64,000 nucleotides of DNA, taken from assembly GCA_027422505.1 (NCBI GenBank), contig JAPQWV010000017.1, forward strand, positions 18,849,501 through 18,913,500, given 5' to 3'. Each line of letters starts with the position of its first letter. Within the stretch, counting starts at the first letter, position 1. The notes beneath the pieces were generated by a model. It had not been told where the DNA came from. It saw nothing but the letters and a program-made list of their open reading frames with translations, and did not search any database. Of the stretch, positions 10,500 through 21,900 are shown piece after piece. Origin of the DNA: Craterostigma plantagineum. Lineage: Eukaryota; Streptophyta; Magnoliopsida; Lamiales; Linderniaceae. The position numbers and the translations under genes were made by a program.

Positions 10500-13243
10500 T
10501 ATACTTACCAATCTCTCAGCCAGCTCCCGATTATCATCTCGCCTTTTCGTATAAAACGTGTACCCATTGATGTCATAACCTTCATAAGTCGCAACAGTCC
10601 ATTCGGGTCCCCATGCCAGCCATTTTATCATCTCACTGCAATTCGATCCGGTATATGCATAAAGTGTCCTCGTTCTGAACCAGCCTAAAAATAGTCTATA
10701 TGCTCATTTATGTACCAGAGCTCCGTTTTTTTTTGGATTTTCGCGCCGTAATGTAGCCATGTGCTCGTCCATAAATGGGTGCACTTCAGGAATATGACGC
10801 AACACGAGGAAATGTGCACTTTCCCATAGTTCTCTCGATACTGTTTTGTACTGCGGTTTCGTCAATGATTTCCCTCCTAGTCGTCCATCGCAGCGAGACG
10901 TAGGTATCCCAACCGTTTTAACATTTGCCAAGTACGAAGAGCAAAACTCAACGCATTCCTCTGTAGTGTATCCTTCAACTATGCTACCTTCCGGACGATA
11001 CCGATTTCTAACATATCCCTTAAGGATCTTCATGTATCGTTCAAATGGATACATATATCTCATGTGAACAGGGCCACAGATCTTGATTTCTCAAACTAGA
11101 TGTACGACTAGATGTACCATTATGTCAAAAAAGACGGAGGAAAGAACATCTCGAAGCGACACAGTGTTATTACGACATTCGCTTGTAGCTCGTCTAGCAC
11201 CTTGGGATCAAGAACTTTATTGCATACTGCGTTGAAAAAGAAACACAATTTTGAAATGCAGTGCCAAACGTGCTTCTGCATTATACCACGGATTGCGATT
11301 GGCAGTAGATGCTGCATCAATGCATGATAGTCATGAGACTTGTACCCCACCAGCTTCAGGTCTTTCATAGAGACATATCTACTTATGTTACTGGCATAAC
11401 CGGATGAAACTTTAATACCTTTTAGATACTGGCAGAAACTTAACTTCTCAACTCTGCTAAGTATGAAGCAAGCCGAGTCCTCTTTCCCTTTTCATTCGGT
11501 GCTAGCTCAGGCCTCATTCGAAGTTCGACCATGTCAAGCCTAGCTTTTAGTCCATCTTTTGTCTTACCAAACATATTTAAAAAGGGTGCCTACAATGCTA
11601 TCACACACGTTTTTCTCAACGTGCATCACATCGATGCAGTGTCTCACGTCGAGGTTCTCCCAATAAGGTAGCTCTCAAAATATTGATCGTTTCTTCCAGA
11701 CATTGCCGTCTTTCGATGTTTTGCACTTCTTACCAAACTGAGTATTGATGTGTGCGACGACGTCGTTCAATTTTGTGCCATTCAACGGTATTGTAGCTCT
11801 TGAAGTCTCGCTTTTCCCGTTAAACAGTGGTAGTAGCTTTTTCTTCGTTCTATATTCGTGGGTAGGTGGCAGGAATTTTCGATGGCCCATGTAGGTGTGT
11901 TTCCTACAGTTGTTCAACCACTGACTATCCGTATTACCCCACAAAATGGACACGCATTCTTGCCTTTTACACTATAGCCAGACAGATTCCCGTAAGCCGG
12001 GAAATCATTTATAGTACAGAATACCATGGCACGTAGAGTAAACAGTGATCCGATAGATGCATCATACACTTCAACTCCTTTGTACCATAGTGCTCTCAGA
12101 TCGTCGATCAACGGAGCCAAGTAGACATCAATGTCATTCTCGGGTTGTTTTGGACCGTAGATTAAACACGACATGATGTATTTTCTTTTCATCATAAGCC
12201 ATGGAGGGAGGTTATAGATACAAAGCAGCACCGGCCAAGTACTGTGACGGCTGCTTAAATTGTCAAAAGGGTTTATCCCATCAGTGCAAAGCCCCAGTCG
12301 GAGATTTTGTGTCTCGCCTCCAAATTCAGGATACATCGAATCAATGTTCCTCCATTGCGGGGAATTCGCCGGATGTTTCAATTTTCCATCATTTTTCCTT
12401 TCCTCGTCATGCCATCTAAACATCTTAGCGTCGTCAGCGTTTGAGAACATGCGTTTTAGTCTCGGAATTATTCGTAAGTACCACAAAACTTTAGTGGGGG
12501 GACCACCGACTTCGTCCTTTCTCTTATAACGCCAGGTGTCGCACGTAGGGCACTTATCAGCAGACTCATAATCTCCCCTATAAAGTATGCAGTCGTTCGG
12601 ACAAGCGTGGATTCTTTCGTACTGTAAGTTCAATGGGCACAATAGCTTCTTTGCCTCGTAGGTCGATGTCGGAAGCTCACTGCCATCTGGAAGCATATCC
12701 GCGAATAGTTCTAAAAGTGTTGAGAAACACTTGTCTGAAATACCAAATTTAGCCTTAACGTTCAGCAGCTTGAACACAGTAGACAACTTTGTGTACTTTG
12801 AGCACGAGGTGTACAAAGGGATATTGTTGTCCCTAACAAGGCTGTCAAATATGGGAGGACGTTCTTCAAAATCCTCTTGGACATCACGAAGCATTTCCTC
12901 GATACGATCATTATCGTCGTCCGAAGAACCTTCAGCTACGACATCGTCCTCCAAATCTAATGGCACTGTTGTACTAGTTCCGACACCCGCAGAACTACCT
13001 TCATCGACAGCGGCTTCACCGTGCCATATCCAATTCGTATACCCAGGTTTGAAACCGGCTAGTAGCAAATGTTCCTTCACAACATCACTATTCCGCAAGT
13101 TCATGTTATTACAATTACGGCACGGGCACGAAATCTTAGATTGCCTTTTTCCTACGATTCTGTTCCGCACATCTCATAAATTCCTCAACACCCTTTGCAT
13201 ACTGAACCGTTGTTCGGATACAATACATCCAACCCAGATCCAT
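10500..13243 (-). pseudogene. TNP2-type CACTA transposase, frame-disrupted
   Basis: The start appears to be the ATG at 13243 (MDLGWMYCIR), the usual beginning of the transposase-associated domain. A one-base frameshift near 13145 moves reading to KRQSKISCPCRNCNN. The main 418-codon frame (13170-11914) then carries the Transposase_21 (TNP2) core, including CPNDCILYRGDYE, CPTCDTWRY, LGLCTDGINPF and KNACPFCG. A second shift near 11950 continues at CRKHTYMGHRKFLP. An in-frame TGA near 11660 interrupts the conserved CIDVMHVEKNVCDSIVGTLF region. DUF4218 follows (11368-10704: MKDLKLVGYKSHDYHALMQ, then YPFERYMKILKGYVRNR), and then WGPEWTVATYEGYDINGYTF (10631-10540). TNP2 cuts and joins element ends. 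The breaks are few, so decay is recent, or some are sequence errors. Confidence 0.8.
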
Positions 13244-14389
13244 TCCAATAGAGCATAAACTCTACAAATAAAAATTTACAGGTATTTCACATAATCAAGT
13301 ACAATCGATCGAACGGCTTTGATAGGGTCCTTGTCGCTCCAACCTAACCCATCTTAAAACATTTACTATCGCTTGTAAATGTGTCTTTGAGCTTCTATGT
13401 TGACAAAAATTCGGCAGCATTTCCCCACAGTTCTCCAAGTAGACGAAAAAATATGAAAAGGAACATCCAACCCATATGTCTACCCGGAGAACATTTAAGG
13501 GAAATGCAAACCAAATTTTTCATCAACATCGAATGCTCAAACGCACATTTACATCCTAAAGCGATAGCGAACGTTTAAGAACGGTCCCAAATGGGGACCA
13601 TTCAAGGTTTTCTCATTAGGAGAAAACCTTGAACGGGTATCTAAGCTTAAATAAAAACTTAAATTCACAAAGACGCATGCATACAAATCAAATATGAGTT
13701 TGAAAACTTACGTATAGCTGTCCAAAGCACGAATATCACCCGAAAATCGCCCAAATTGCCCAAATCCTCCAATTTTTTTAACCAAAACCTACGTTTCGCA
13801 AAATAAGCTCAATATCAACCTCAAATCGAATATAACAAGGGTCTAAGCCAAAATTACACACGTAATACAAAAATTTCCGTAATAGATATTTACGAAAAAT
13901 CTCGAAGTATTTAACACACATTCGCCATTTACATGAAGAAAATGGTTAGGAGAGAACTTACCGTGTTGTCGTAGCCCGGAAACGTCGGAGAGAGTCAAGG
14001 TCGCCGGAAAATATCGCCGATGAAGGTGAGGCCACGACCAGAATACGATCAAAATCCCTAACGTCCAAACTTCACCAAAATACCTAATTTTCGCAATGAT
14101 AAACATCAATATCAACCATAAATCAAATATAACACACGAATAAGCTACGAAATCACATAAATTAAGCTCCAAATTCTCAAAAATTCGAAACCCCCAATTT
14201 CGAAACTTCCAAGCCGCAAAACGCTAAATACAATGAGGGAAATGCAAAATGAAGTTCTTACCGTGTTCTCCAAGCTCGGATATGATGGAAAACCTTCGAT
14301 TTCGCCTGAAAATCGCCAAAGCCGTCGTTTCGTTTTTTTTCGTCTTGTCGAAACAGTGAAGTGAGGAGGAAGAAGACTAATTTTAAAGA

Positions 14390-14800
14390 CTCATGGGCGA
14401 CAGTTCCTACAGAAAAATCCCGTAACCGTCGCCCATGATATATAAATTTAAATTTTTTTTAATAAATCATGGGCGACGGTTGTTATGAAAAAATCGTCGC
14501 CCATAGTCGAAAATTTTGTCGAATGGAATTTAATTTAATTCATGGACGACGGACTTTATTTCCTGAAAGAACCATCGCCCATACTAAAAAATAATAATTT
14601 TTAAAAATGTTAAAGTGTTGGGCGACGGTTGTTCAGTTCCGACCCGTCGCCCAAAGTTTACTTAACTCATAGGCGTCGGATTTTGTTAGATAACCGTCGC
14701 CTATGTTCACCGATACTTCAAAAAAATTACGTAAATGCCGCCACGTTTATTATAGGCGACGGTTTTCGTACACCAGTCGCCCATAATGTCGTGGCCTATA
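14390..14800. repeat. CACTA subterminal repeats, right side
   Basis: At least five pairs of the same GGGCGACGG...CCGTCGCCC hairpin unit seen at the left end, at about 14394-14437, 14468-14505, 14540-14580, 14617-14655 and 14756-14785. They are separated by AT-rich spacers. Presence at both ends confirms that 8040 and 14818 belong to one element. Confidence 0.8.
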
Positions 14801-14821
14801 AGTCATTTTCTATTAGTGTAT

Positions 14822-15173
14822 AATAGTATTTAAATCAACATATAATTTTTAATTAATTCATTAGTGACATAATGGTAATTATTGAAATTGATACGCCAAA
14901 TAGAAGTTACTATGTGGTGCTCCCTTAATAAAGTAGATAGATAGATTCTCCTTATGAATGCCAAGTATGAAAAAAATTGTAATCTTCTAAATTGAGTTTT
15001 TTTTTTCGTTTTTATTTTTAAAATAAGCTGATATTGTTTGGTCATGTCATCTTTTAGTAATTGGGCCTTAGTTGATTAGAATTATTGGACTTAGTTGGTC
15101 TTCTAGGCGAATCTAGGCGTTTTCAGTTTTCTTTTTTCAGTCAATTATCAGCGTGAAAAATCTTTACTATCTT
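14822..15173. other. Intergenic, no gene seen
   Basis: AT-rich spacer between the CACTA element and the Helitron cluster. Confidence 0.5.
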
Positions 15174-15419
15174 TCTATTTTATCAAGGGAGAAGGCTACA
15201 GTAACGACTCTCAAATTGATTTAGTGTGGCAGTACAAATTATCATTGTATCTCGAATTTTAAGTTTTTCATCATTACATCGTTAATTTTTTTTTTAATTC
15301 TTAAAAATAATATAAAATCAATTCCAACATTATAATTTCACCTATTAAAATTTAAAATATAAAGTAATATTATAGATTTTTATATTCAAGCACACACATC
15401 GAGTGTGCCAAAATACTAG
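15174..15419 (+). mobile_element. Mini-Helitron A
   Basis: It begins TCTATTTTATCAAGGG and ends with a hairpin GCACACACATCGAGTGTGC (15390-15408), a short spacer and CTAG (15416-15419) followed by T. TC...hairpin...CTRR without a target duplication is the Helitron signature. Length is 246 bp, with no coding capacity. Confidence 0.65.
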
Positions 15420-16728
15420 TATATTATATAAAGAGTTTAGGGTGGATATAAACTGCCCAAGTCGGTCTGTCAATTTAATAATGATTATTTACAATTTTAC
15501 ACATAATATATTTTCATTTAGTACAATATCCCCAAGTTAAAATTTTATTGTTTAAATTGCTTTGATATGAAATGTTCGAAGTATTAAAAAAGTTAGGGAA
15601 ATTCCCACTGATACCCTCGAGGTTCGAGTTTTCTCGTTGGTACCGAAAGGTTTTCTTCGATTCCCTCCGGTACCCTCGAGGTTTCGACTTTTTCCCGTTG
15701 GTACCAAAAACTGAATTTAATATACTTAAAATATCAGAAATTCAAGAGGAAAATATTTTTTATTTAAATAATAATTTTATTTATAAAAAATAGTATATAG
15801 TTGGGAAAAATTATATAAATATTATTAACAATATTTTCCAGAATATTTAAAATAAGCATAAATTCAAAAACAAAATACTTTTTATTAAAAAAATAATTTT
15901 AATTATAAAAAATAGTATATAAACTAAAAAAATTAAATATGCAAAAAAATCTAAAATTAAATATGCAAAAAATCAAAAAATCAACAGAACAAACACGACC
16001 CAAAGAACTCATAAAACAAGAACGAGACGAACAGCGAAACACCAAAAAGAAAAGGAGAAAAAAAGACACCGAAAACTTATAAACTAAATATGCGATTGTT
16101 CTCCCCCCATCCTCACCAAGCGGTGAAGAGGGATGGGGGAGATGGGCTTGTTACTTGAATCTTGATCTCCTAGGTAAAGAAATTTCTGAAATTGCCATTT
16201 GATTGTTTTTTGGGGAGAGTGACGGCGCTTGTCTTGGCTAGTTAAAATTAAAATTCAACTATTTTTCGATTATGCTTTTAAATTTTTTGCATATAGTGTT
16301 ATTTTTTATAATTATTTTTGATTATTTGCATATTTAATTTTAGATTTTTTGCATATTTAATTTTTTAGTTTATCTACTATTCAAATTATTTTTTAATAAA
16401 ATATTTTATTTTTGAATTTATGATTATTTTATATTTCGGTAAATATTTTTAAAAATATTTATATAATTTTTTCCAACAATATACTATTTTTTATAAATAA
16501 ATTATTTGTTTAATAAAAAATATTTTATTTTTGAATTTCTGATTATTATAAGTATTTTAAATCCAGTTTTGGGTACCAACGGGAAAAAGTCGAAACCTCA
16601 AGGGTACCAAAGGGAATCGAAAAGAACTTTGGGTACCAACGGAAAAACTCGAAACCTCGAGGATACCAATGGGAATTTCCTAAAGTTTAACATATTTGCA
16701 CACACATTGAGCGTGCTACACATACTAG
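15420..16728 (+). mobile_element. Mini-Helitron B, split by a foldback element
   Basis: The 3' end has the hairpin GCACACACATTGAGCGTGC (16698-16716) and CTAG at 16725-16728, followed by T. The 5' part (15430-15490, with ATAAACTGCCC and GGTCTGTCAATTTAAT) matches the 5' region of the complete mini-Helitron at 42273-42472, although the terminal TC is not intact. Removing the foldback insertion (15595-16681 plus its repeat) leaves about 215 bp, close to the 200 bp of the intact relative. Confidence 0.55.
15595..16681. mobile_element. Foldback/long-TIR element
   Basis: The first ~380 bp (15595-15975) and the reverse complement of the last ~395 bp (16285-16681) align over nearly their full length. 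Both begin with (A)GGAAATTCCCA and contain repeated GGTACC and CCTCGAGG words. Candidate duplication AAAGTT lies at 15589-15594 and 16682-16687. The ~300-bp loop is non-coding. Family uncertain: a non-autonomous Mutator-like or foldback element is likeliest. A transcript across it would form a long double strand. Confidence 0.7.
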
Positions 16729-16769
16729 TATTTTATTATTTACATAAATAATATTATATCTATACTATA

Positions 16770-17262
16770 TCTATACTCTTATATTAATTGTGAGGGACTT
16801 TTAAAAACTGTCATTTTTTAATCAATTTGGTGTATCAATTTGACTCAATTTTAAGACTTATTTGACGGTTTCCAATTTACTCACGGTTTCCAAGCGGCAA
16901 CAAGGCCTCATATGTAATGCTGAAAACTAACCCACGATCAGTTCAATATGTGTGGCACACTCGAGAAAATGCAATTCAATTTTAATCTTATTTATCTATA
17001 CTTAAAATTATTATAAAAACAAAATAAAAGAAACTTAACCAAGTCCAATACGAGCCCAAACTAGTGGTATAAATGGTGAAGGTGGGATGCTAGCCGTCAA
17101 TTCCAAATTGATTTGGACTGTAGATTTCTCGTAATAAAATAATAGTAATAATATAAATTGGTGTAACAACCCACCAACACAATATTTTTATATTTTTCAA
17201 ATGTCCTATTTTTTGTATTACGATTTCTTTACACGCACGTCGACTGTGCAAGAAAATACTAG
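16770..17262 (+). mobile_element. Mini-Helitron C
   Basis: It begins TCTATACTCTTATATTAA (an alternative TC start lies at 16759). It ends with the hairpin GCACGTCGACTGTGC (17235-17249) and CTAG at 17259-17262, followed by T. Its 3' end is only 94 bp before the ATG of the C2H2 gene, so it probably supplies part of that gene's promoter or 5' leader. Confidence 0.6.
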
Positions 17263-17356
17263 TTATAAAGAATTGGGCACGCAACTGAACCCTAAAATAG
17301 GCGTTCTACCCGTCAGTAGAGAAAGAGCTGATTTAGCAGCTGTAAACAAACCCACC

Positions 17357-19021
17357 ATGGATCAACGCCCTTTGCGTGCCACCAAACCACGTCGAAGATC
17401 CAATCGGATGAAAAAGTTGCACGCCACAAATCCTGGTCAGGTCACCGCCGCCGCCGACGCAGCTAAAGCTTCTATCATCGGTTCCGGCATCAAGGAGCTG
17501 TCTCTCCCTCATGTATCGCCTCCGCCGCCTCAGTACGTGGCGCAGCAAGCTGTGTGGTTCGATGATTCTACGAACGCGGATATCAATTGGTGGAGTCCAC
17601 TCGGGCAATACGTGCTGGGAGCATTGAGTTATGCGGCTATGAAAGTAAGCGGCTTAGTGTTTTTGGAGTTTATTGATCGTTCTCTTCCTGCTAGTGATTG
17701 ATTGAATTGAATCGGTTCCTTTTTCTAAAGTGGGCTCAGTGCACTGATGTTTTAATTTGGGAGATTTGTGTATTATCCGACCAATAAGTAACGGTTTTGT
17801 CATTTCTAGGGTGAACCTGTACCTTCTGCTGTGCATCTCTACCGAAGCATCGAAGCCCATCGAGATGAAGTAAAGAGGAAAGGAGAAGAGGCTTCTGACA
17901 AGTCCTTGCTTGCTACTTCACCTCCTGCGATTGACAGTTTACCGATTTCTAGCGACAAGGCACGCGAAGCCTGGTGTGTAGTTTGCAAGATTGACTGCTC
18001 TTCTAAGCGTTCTCTGGATGATCATCTACTTAGTAAGAGGCATGAGAAATATCTACTGAAATTGAACTCAGAAGGCATTGGTCCTGCCATTACTGAACCT
18101 CAAGGGTCTCATAGGATTACTAGTTTAGACAAATCAATCATTGCACCAGAAGTGAACCCAGAAAATCAGCAAGCTGACATTGGTCCGAAATCTTTGAAGA
18201 GCGCAGTTGATGATGTATCTGACAATAACCATTCCTTGCTTGCTGGTTCCACGCAAGTGCCATCAGCATCTATAGAGGACAAGTCAGCTAATAGCCCACT
18301 TGAATTGCCTGTCGTTACTGCTCCTTCACCTCCTGTGATTGATGGTTGCACAGCTTTGCCGGCTTCTATCGACATTGCACACAAAGCCTGGTGTGAAGTT
18401 TGCAAAATTGATTGCTGTACGAAGTCTGTTCTCGATGACCATTTGCTGGGTAAAAGGCATAAGAAAAATCTACTGAAATTGCAAACACAAGGTATTGATC
18501 CTGTCATTGCTGAACCTCATGGGCCTCGCACGTTTAATGCTTCAGACAAGCCAATCATTGCAATAGAGGGAAACCCTGAAAATCAAGAAGCTGACGCATA
18601 TTCGAAATCCTTGAAGAGCGCAGTTGTTGATGTATCCGTTAGTAACCACTCCTTGCATGCTACTTCCACTGCTTTGCCAGGTTCTACAGACAAGCCAGTT
18701 ATTCGGCAGAAGGAAACGTGGTGCGAGGTTTGCAAGATTGGTTGCTCGAATAAGTCTGATCTCGACGTACACCTACTTGGTGGAAGGCACAAGAAAAATC
18801 TTCTGAAGATGACATCAGAAAGCATTAGTCCTCCTTCCATTACTGCTCCTTCTTCTGCTCCCATGATTGCTGCTGCTGCCTCCACTCGAGCTTCTTCAGA
18901 CAACTCAAACCGCGAAATCGACGGCTGTTTGAAATCTTTGAAGAGGGCAGCTGATGATGTCAGTGCCGAGGACATGGAGTCGAAGAGAAGAAATGTTTTG
19001 TCTTGCGGAGCACAAGTGTAA
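17357..19021 (+). CDS. C2H2 zinc-finger protein with three U1/matrin-type fingers
   Basis: Two exons, 17357-17644 and 17810-19021, are joined by a GTAAGC...TTCTAG intron in phase 0 and give 499 residues. The ATG sits in a good plant context (CCACCATGG). Exon 1 encodes a basic, low-complexity N-terminus followed by INWWSPLGQYVLGALSYAAMK. Exon 2 carries three fingers of the form WCxVCKIxCxxKxxLDxHLLxxRHxKxLLK, at about residues 150, 290 and 400. The wide CX2C...HX5H spacing is typical of zf-met/U1-like fingers, which often bind double-stranded RNA or RNA-protein complexes. Linkers between fingers are Ser/Pro-rich and also repeat (the SLKSAVDDVS phrase recurs), so the gene grew by internal duplication. 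A nuclear RNA-related role is inference; no specific orthologue recognised. Confidence 0.85.
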
Positions 19022-19619
19022 GAGAATGCTGCGATGCTCTTGCTGGTGAATAGCTAAAGCCTATTTATAAATATCGCCTTTGTGGTTAGAAGCCTCAGCG
19101 CCAAGGGTTTTGTCGGCGTGCGTTTATTGTATGTTTTGGAGGAAAAGTGGATGCTTCTTACATAACCTTGCTTTGGATAGATTTGTGTGACATTTACATA
19201 GAGATGATGTAGTGAATTGGTGCCAAAGTAGACAACATTTCCCATCACTTACCACTTGTCTAGTTCCCTGTGAGAAATTCAGAATGGAGATTACAAATAA
19301 TGCAATCATATTGATATAATACAGAGTTCTAAATGAAAATCTCGGTTTACCAAAAAAATACAGAGTTCAATTTCAACCCAAATAGCAGCAATCTCAGAGA
19401 GATGTGGAGCTCTCTAGATTCAGTTGTCCGATCAATTAGTAGCCTATGAAATGCGTTACGTTACTTGGGCCTTCTAATGTAATTAGGCCTTTCCATAGAC
19501 TAAAATGGGCTCGAGGCCCAATTAGCTTGGAACATGGTAAGCAGGAAGAAACGATAGCCGTCGTCGTCTACAACTATAGTATAGTCCACTTTTCACTTTG
19601 GTTTTCACGGAGTTGATGA
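19022..19619. other. Intergenic between C2H2 and PPR genes
   Basis: Contains the 3' flank of the C2H2 gene and the short promoter of the PPR gene, both transcribed rightward. No further gene or repeat is seen. Confidence 0.5.
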
Positions 19620-21659
19620 ATGTCCAATGCCCAACTACCTCTCTCACGCGCACTCAGCCACCTCTTCACCGCCGCGCCGTCGCAATGCGAGTCCATCCTA
19701 CACCGGTGCGCCACCCGCACCAAGTCCTTACCCACCACGCAGAAGCTCCACGCACATCTCATCGCCTCCGACCTCCTGTCTACCCACTTCCTCAACCTCC
19801 TCACCGCCGCGTACGGCCTCTGCGGCCACCTGCCTTATGCCCGCAAGCTGTTCGACGGATTGCCTAAGCGAACCGTCATTTCCTACAAGGGCATGATCAG
19901 GATGTACGTTGAGAGGGGGCTTCCGGTGAATGCGTTGGAGCTGTTTGTCGAAATGCGTTCTTCTGCTGTGGGTTGTGTTCCCGATGAATACACCTATCCG
20001 TTTGTTGCGAGAGCCATTGGGGACATGGTGTTGCCGGAGATCGGAAAGGTTGTTCATGGAATGACGGTGAAGGGAGGATTCTTGCTGGGGAGCTTTGTGG
20101 GGAATTCCCTGCTAGCCATGTACATGAACTGTGGGGATACGGACAGTGGGAGGCAGGTGTTCGATGAAATGCACGACAGAACAGTTGTCTCGTGGAACAC
20201 GATGATTGGTGGGTTGTATAGGAACGGTAATGGAGAAGAATCTCTCGCCTTATTTCTTAAGATGGTAGATAGCAAGGTGGAGATCGATTCTGCGACGATT
20301 CTCTCCATTTTGCCCGTTTGCGGCAACACCAAGGCATTAGACATTGGCAGGCAAGTTCACGACTTGGTTGAAGATCGAGGCTTAGGAAAGCGATTGGCTG
20401 TTCGAAATGCTCTGATCGACATGTACGTCAAGTGCGAGAAAATGGACGAGGCACGACATGTCTTCGACGAAATGGTGGAGAAAGACGTTGTGACGTGGAC
20501 AACGCTGATCCACGGCTACGTCTCGTCTGAAAACATCGACGGCGCTTTAGAGGTGTGCAGATTGATGCAATTAGATGGTCTAAGGCCCAACGAGGTAACT
20601 CTCGCTTCACTACTTGCCATGTGCGCCTATTCTAACGACTTGACGCTCGGGAAATCCCTGCATGGCTTCGCGATAAGGCACAACACAGACCAAGACGTTA
20701 ACGTCGTGACAGCCTTAATCGATTTATACGCAAAGTGCAACTCTTTCGAACTCAGCCAAAGGGTCTTCTCCAAAACCTGTAAGAAGAGAACCGTTCCATG
20801 GAACTCGATCCTCTCGGGCTGTCTCCACAATAAGCTAACGAAAAAAGCCATAGAAGTCTTCAAGCTGATGCTTCGAAAAGAAGTCGAACTCAACGATGCA
20901 ACGTTCAAGAGCCTCCTCCCAGCCTACGCCATAGAAGCTGACCTTCGCCAGGCATCGAACATCCACGGGTATTTACTAAGATCTGGGTTCGCAAGAAAAC
21001 CCGAAATCCTAACGGGTCTGATCGACGTATACGCAAAATGCGGGAATCTACAGAATGCCCACAAGCTCTTCGATTCTCTCCCAGCTAGAAAAAGGGACAT
21101 TGTTTCTTGGAGTGTTATAATCGCTGGCTACGGTAAACACGGGCATGGAAGAGTCGCCTTAGACCTCTTCAATCAGATGGTTGGGTCGGGAATTAAACCC
21201 AACGAGGTAACCTTCACTTCGACTTTACACGCCTGTGGCCACTCGGGCTTGGTGGATGAGGGCTTGGGCTTGTTTGAGTTCATGGTTAGGAACCACAAGG
21301 AGAGCCTTAGGACCGACCACTACACTTGCATGGTCGACCTTTTGGGCCGGGCCGATAGGCTCGGGGAGGCCCGCGAGCTGATTGAGGGGATGGCCGACGG
21401 GCCTGCGGGCCATGCGAGCTTTTGGGGGGCGTTGCTAGGAGCGTGTGCCATACATGGGAATGTGGAGTTTGGGAAGATTGCTGCTGAGAGGCTGTTTGAG
21501 ATGGAGCCTGATAATACGGGCAATTACGTTCTGATGGGTAATATTTACGCTGCTGTGGGGAGGTTCGACGATGCGGAGCGGGTTAGGAGTGCGATGGGTC
21601 GGGTCGGTCTGGTGAAGGCACCCGCGAATAGCAGCGTTGTCGGGGCAAGTCATGGTTGA
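19620..21659 (+). CDS. PLS-class pentatricopeptide repeat protein (E type), At5g39350-like
   Basis: Intronless, 679 residues. From about residue 75 onward it is a chain of P, L and S type PPR motifs. Typical phrases include VVSWNTMIGGLYRNG, NALIDMYVKCEKMDEARHVF, VVTWTTLIHGYV, TGLIDVYAKCG and VNEVTFTS-like blocks. The end (about 600-670) is an E motif region (FWGALLGACAIHGNVEFGK, then EPDNTGNYVLMGNIYAAVGRFDDAERVRS), and no DYW domain follows. By order and wording it closely resembles Arabidopsis At5g39350. PLS-PPR proteins bind organellar RNA sequence-specifically, and E-type members usually act in C-to-U editing with partners supplying the deaminase. Organelle and RNA target cannot be read from sequence. 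The coding region is GC-rich compared with its surroundings and has no disruptions. Confidence 0.93.
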   Translation: MSNAQLPLSRALSHLFTAAPSQCESILHRCATRTKSLPTTQKLHAHLIASDLLSTHFLNLLTAAYGLCGHLPYARKLFDGLPKRTVISYKGMIRMYVERGLPVNALELFVEMRSSAVGCVPDEYTYPFVARAIGDMVLPEIGKVVHGMTVKGGFLLGSFVGNSLLAMYMNCGDTDSGRQVFDEMHDRTVVSWNTMIGGLYRNGNGEESLALFLKMVDSKVEIDSATILSILPVCGNTKALDIGRQVHDLVEDRGLGKRLAVRNALIDMYVKCEKMDEARHVFDEMVEKDVVTWTTLIHGYVSSENIDGALEVCRLMQLDGLRPNEVTLASLLAMCAYSNDLTLGKSLHGFAIRHNTDQDVNVVTALIDLYAKCNSFELSQRVFSKTCKKRTVPWNSILSGCLHNKLTKKAIEVFKLMLRKEVELNDATFKSLLPAYAIEADLRQASNIHGYLLRSGFARKPEILTGLIDVYAKCGNLQNAHKLFDSLPARKRDIVSWSVIIAGYGKHGHGRVALDLFNQMVGSGIKPNEVTFTSTLHACGHSGLVDEGLGLFEFMVRNHKESLRTDHYTCMVDLLGRADRLGEARELIEGMADGPAGHASFWGALLGACAIHGNVEFGKIAAERLFEMEPDNTGNYVLMGNIYAAVGRFDDAERVRSAMGRVGLVKAPANSSVVGASHG

Positions 21660-21900
21660 TGCGAATGGCACGGTGGAAATGATATATGGGGAGGTAAATT
21701 ATTATGGTTAAATGGTTATAGCAGGTAGAAAATAGGTAAAGTGCATATATATTTTTTTTAAATTTCATGTTTCTTGTGGGATTTGTTGATTGTGATGTTG
21801 TCTGTGATTTTTATGTGCTTGCGTTCCTCCCTTATTTGTCTATGGTTTCGGCACTTATCGATTATCGCTGTTTTGTAAGCCTTTCCTTCAATACTATATA

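Larger units (their letters stand above)
8040..14818 (-). mobile_element. CACTA (En/Spm) transposon, near full length
   Basis: The element starts CACTAGTGCAG at 8040 and ends ...TATTAGTG at 14818, so both ends read CACTA inward. It is flanked by a perfect 3-bp duplication TAT (8037-8039 and 14819-14821), which is diagnostic for the superfamily. Subterminal regions at both ends carry many copies of a GGGCGACGG/CCGTCGCCC motif. The interior encodes, on the minus strand, a TNP2-type transposase followed by a coiled-coil/DUF8039/Ulp1-protease region. Length is 6779 bp. The transposase frame has at least two frameshifts and a stop, so it is probably not autonomous as read. Confidence 0.92.
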
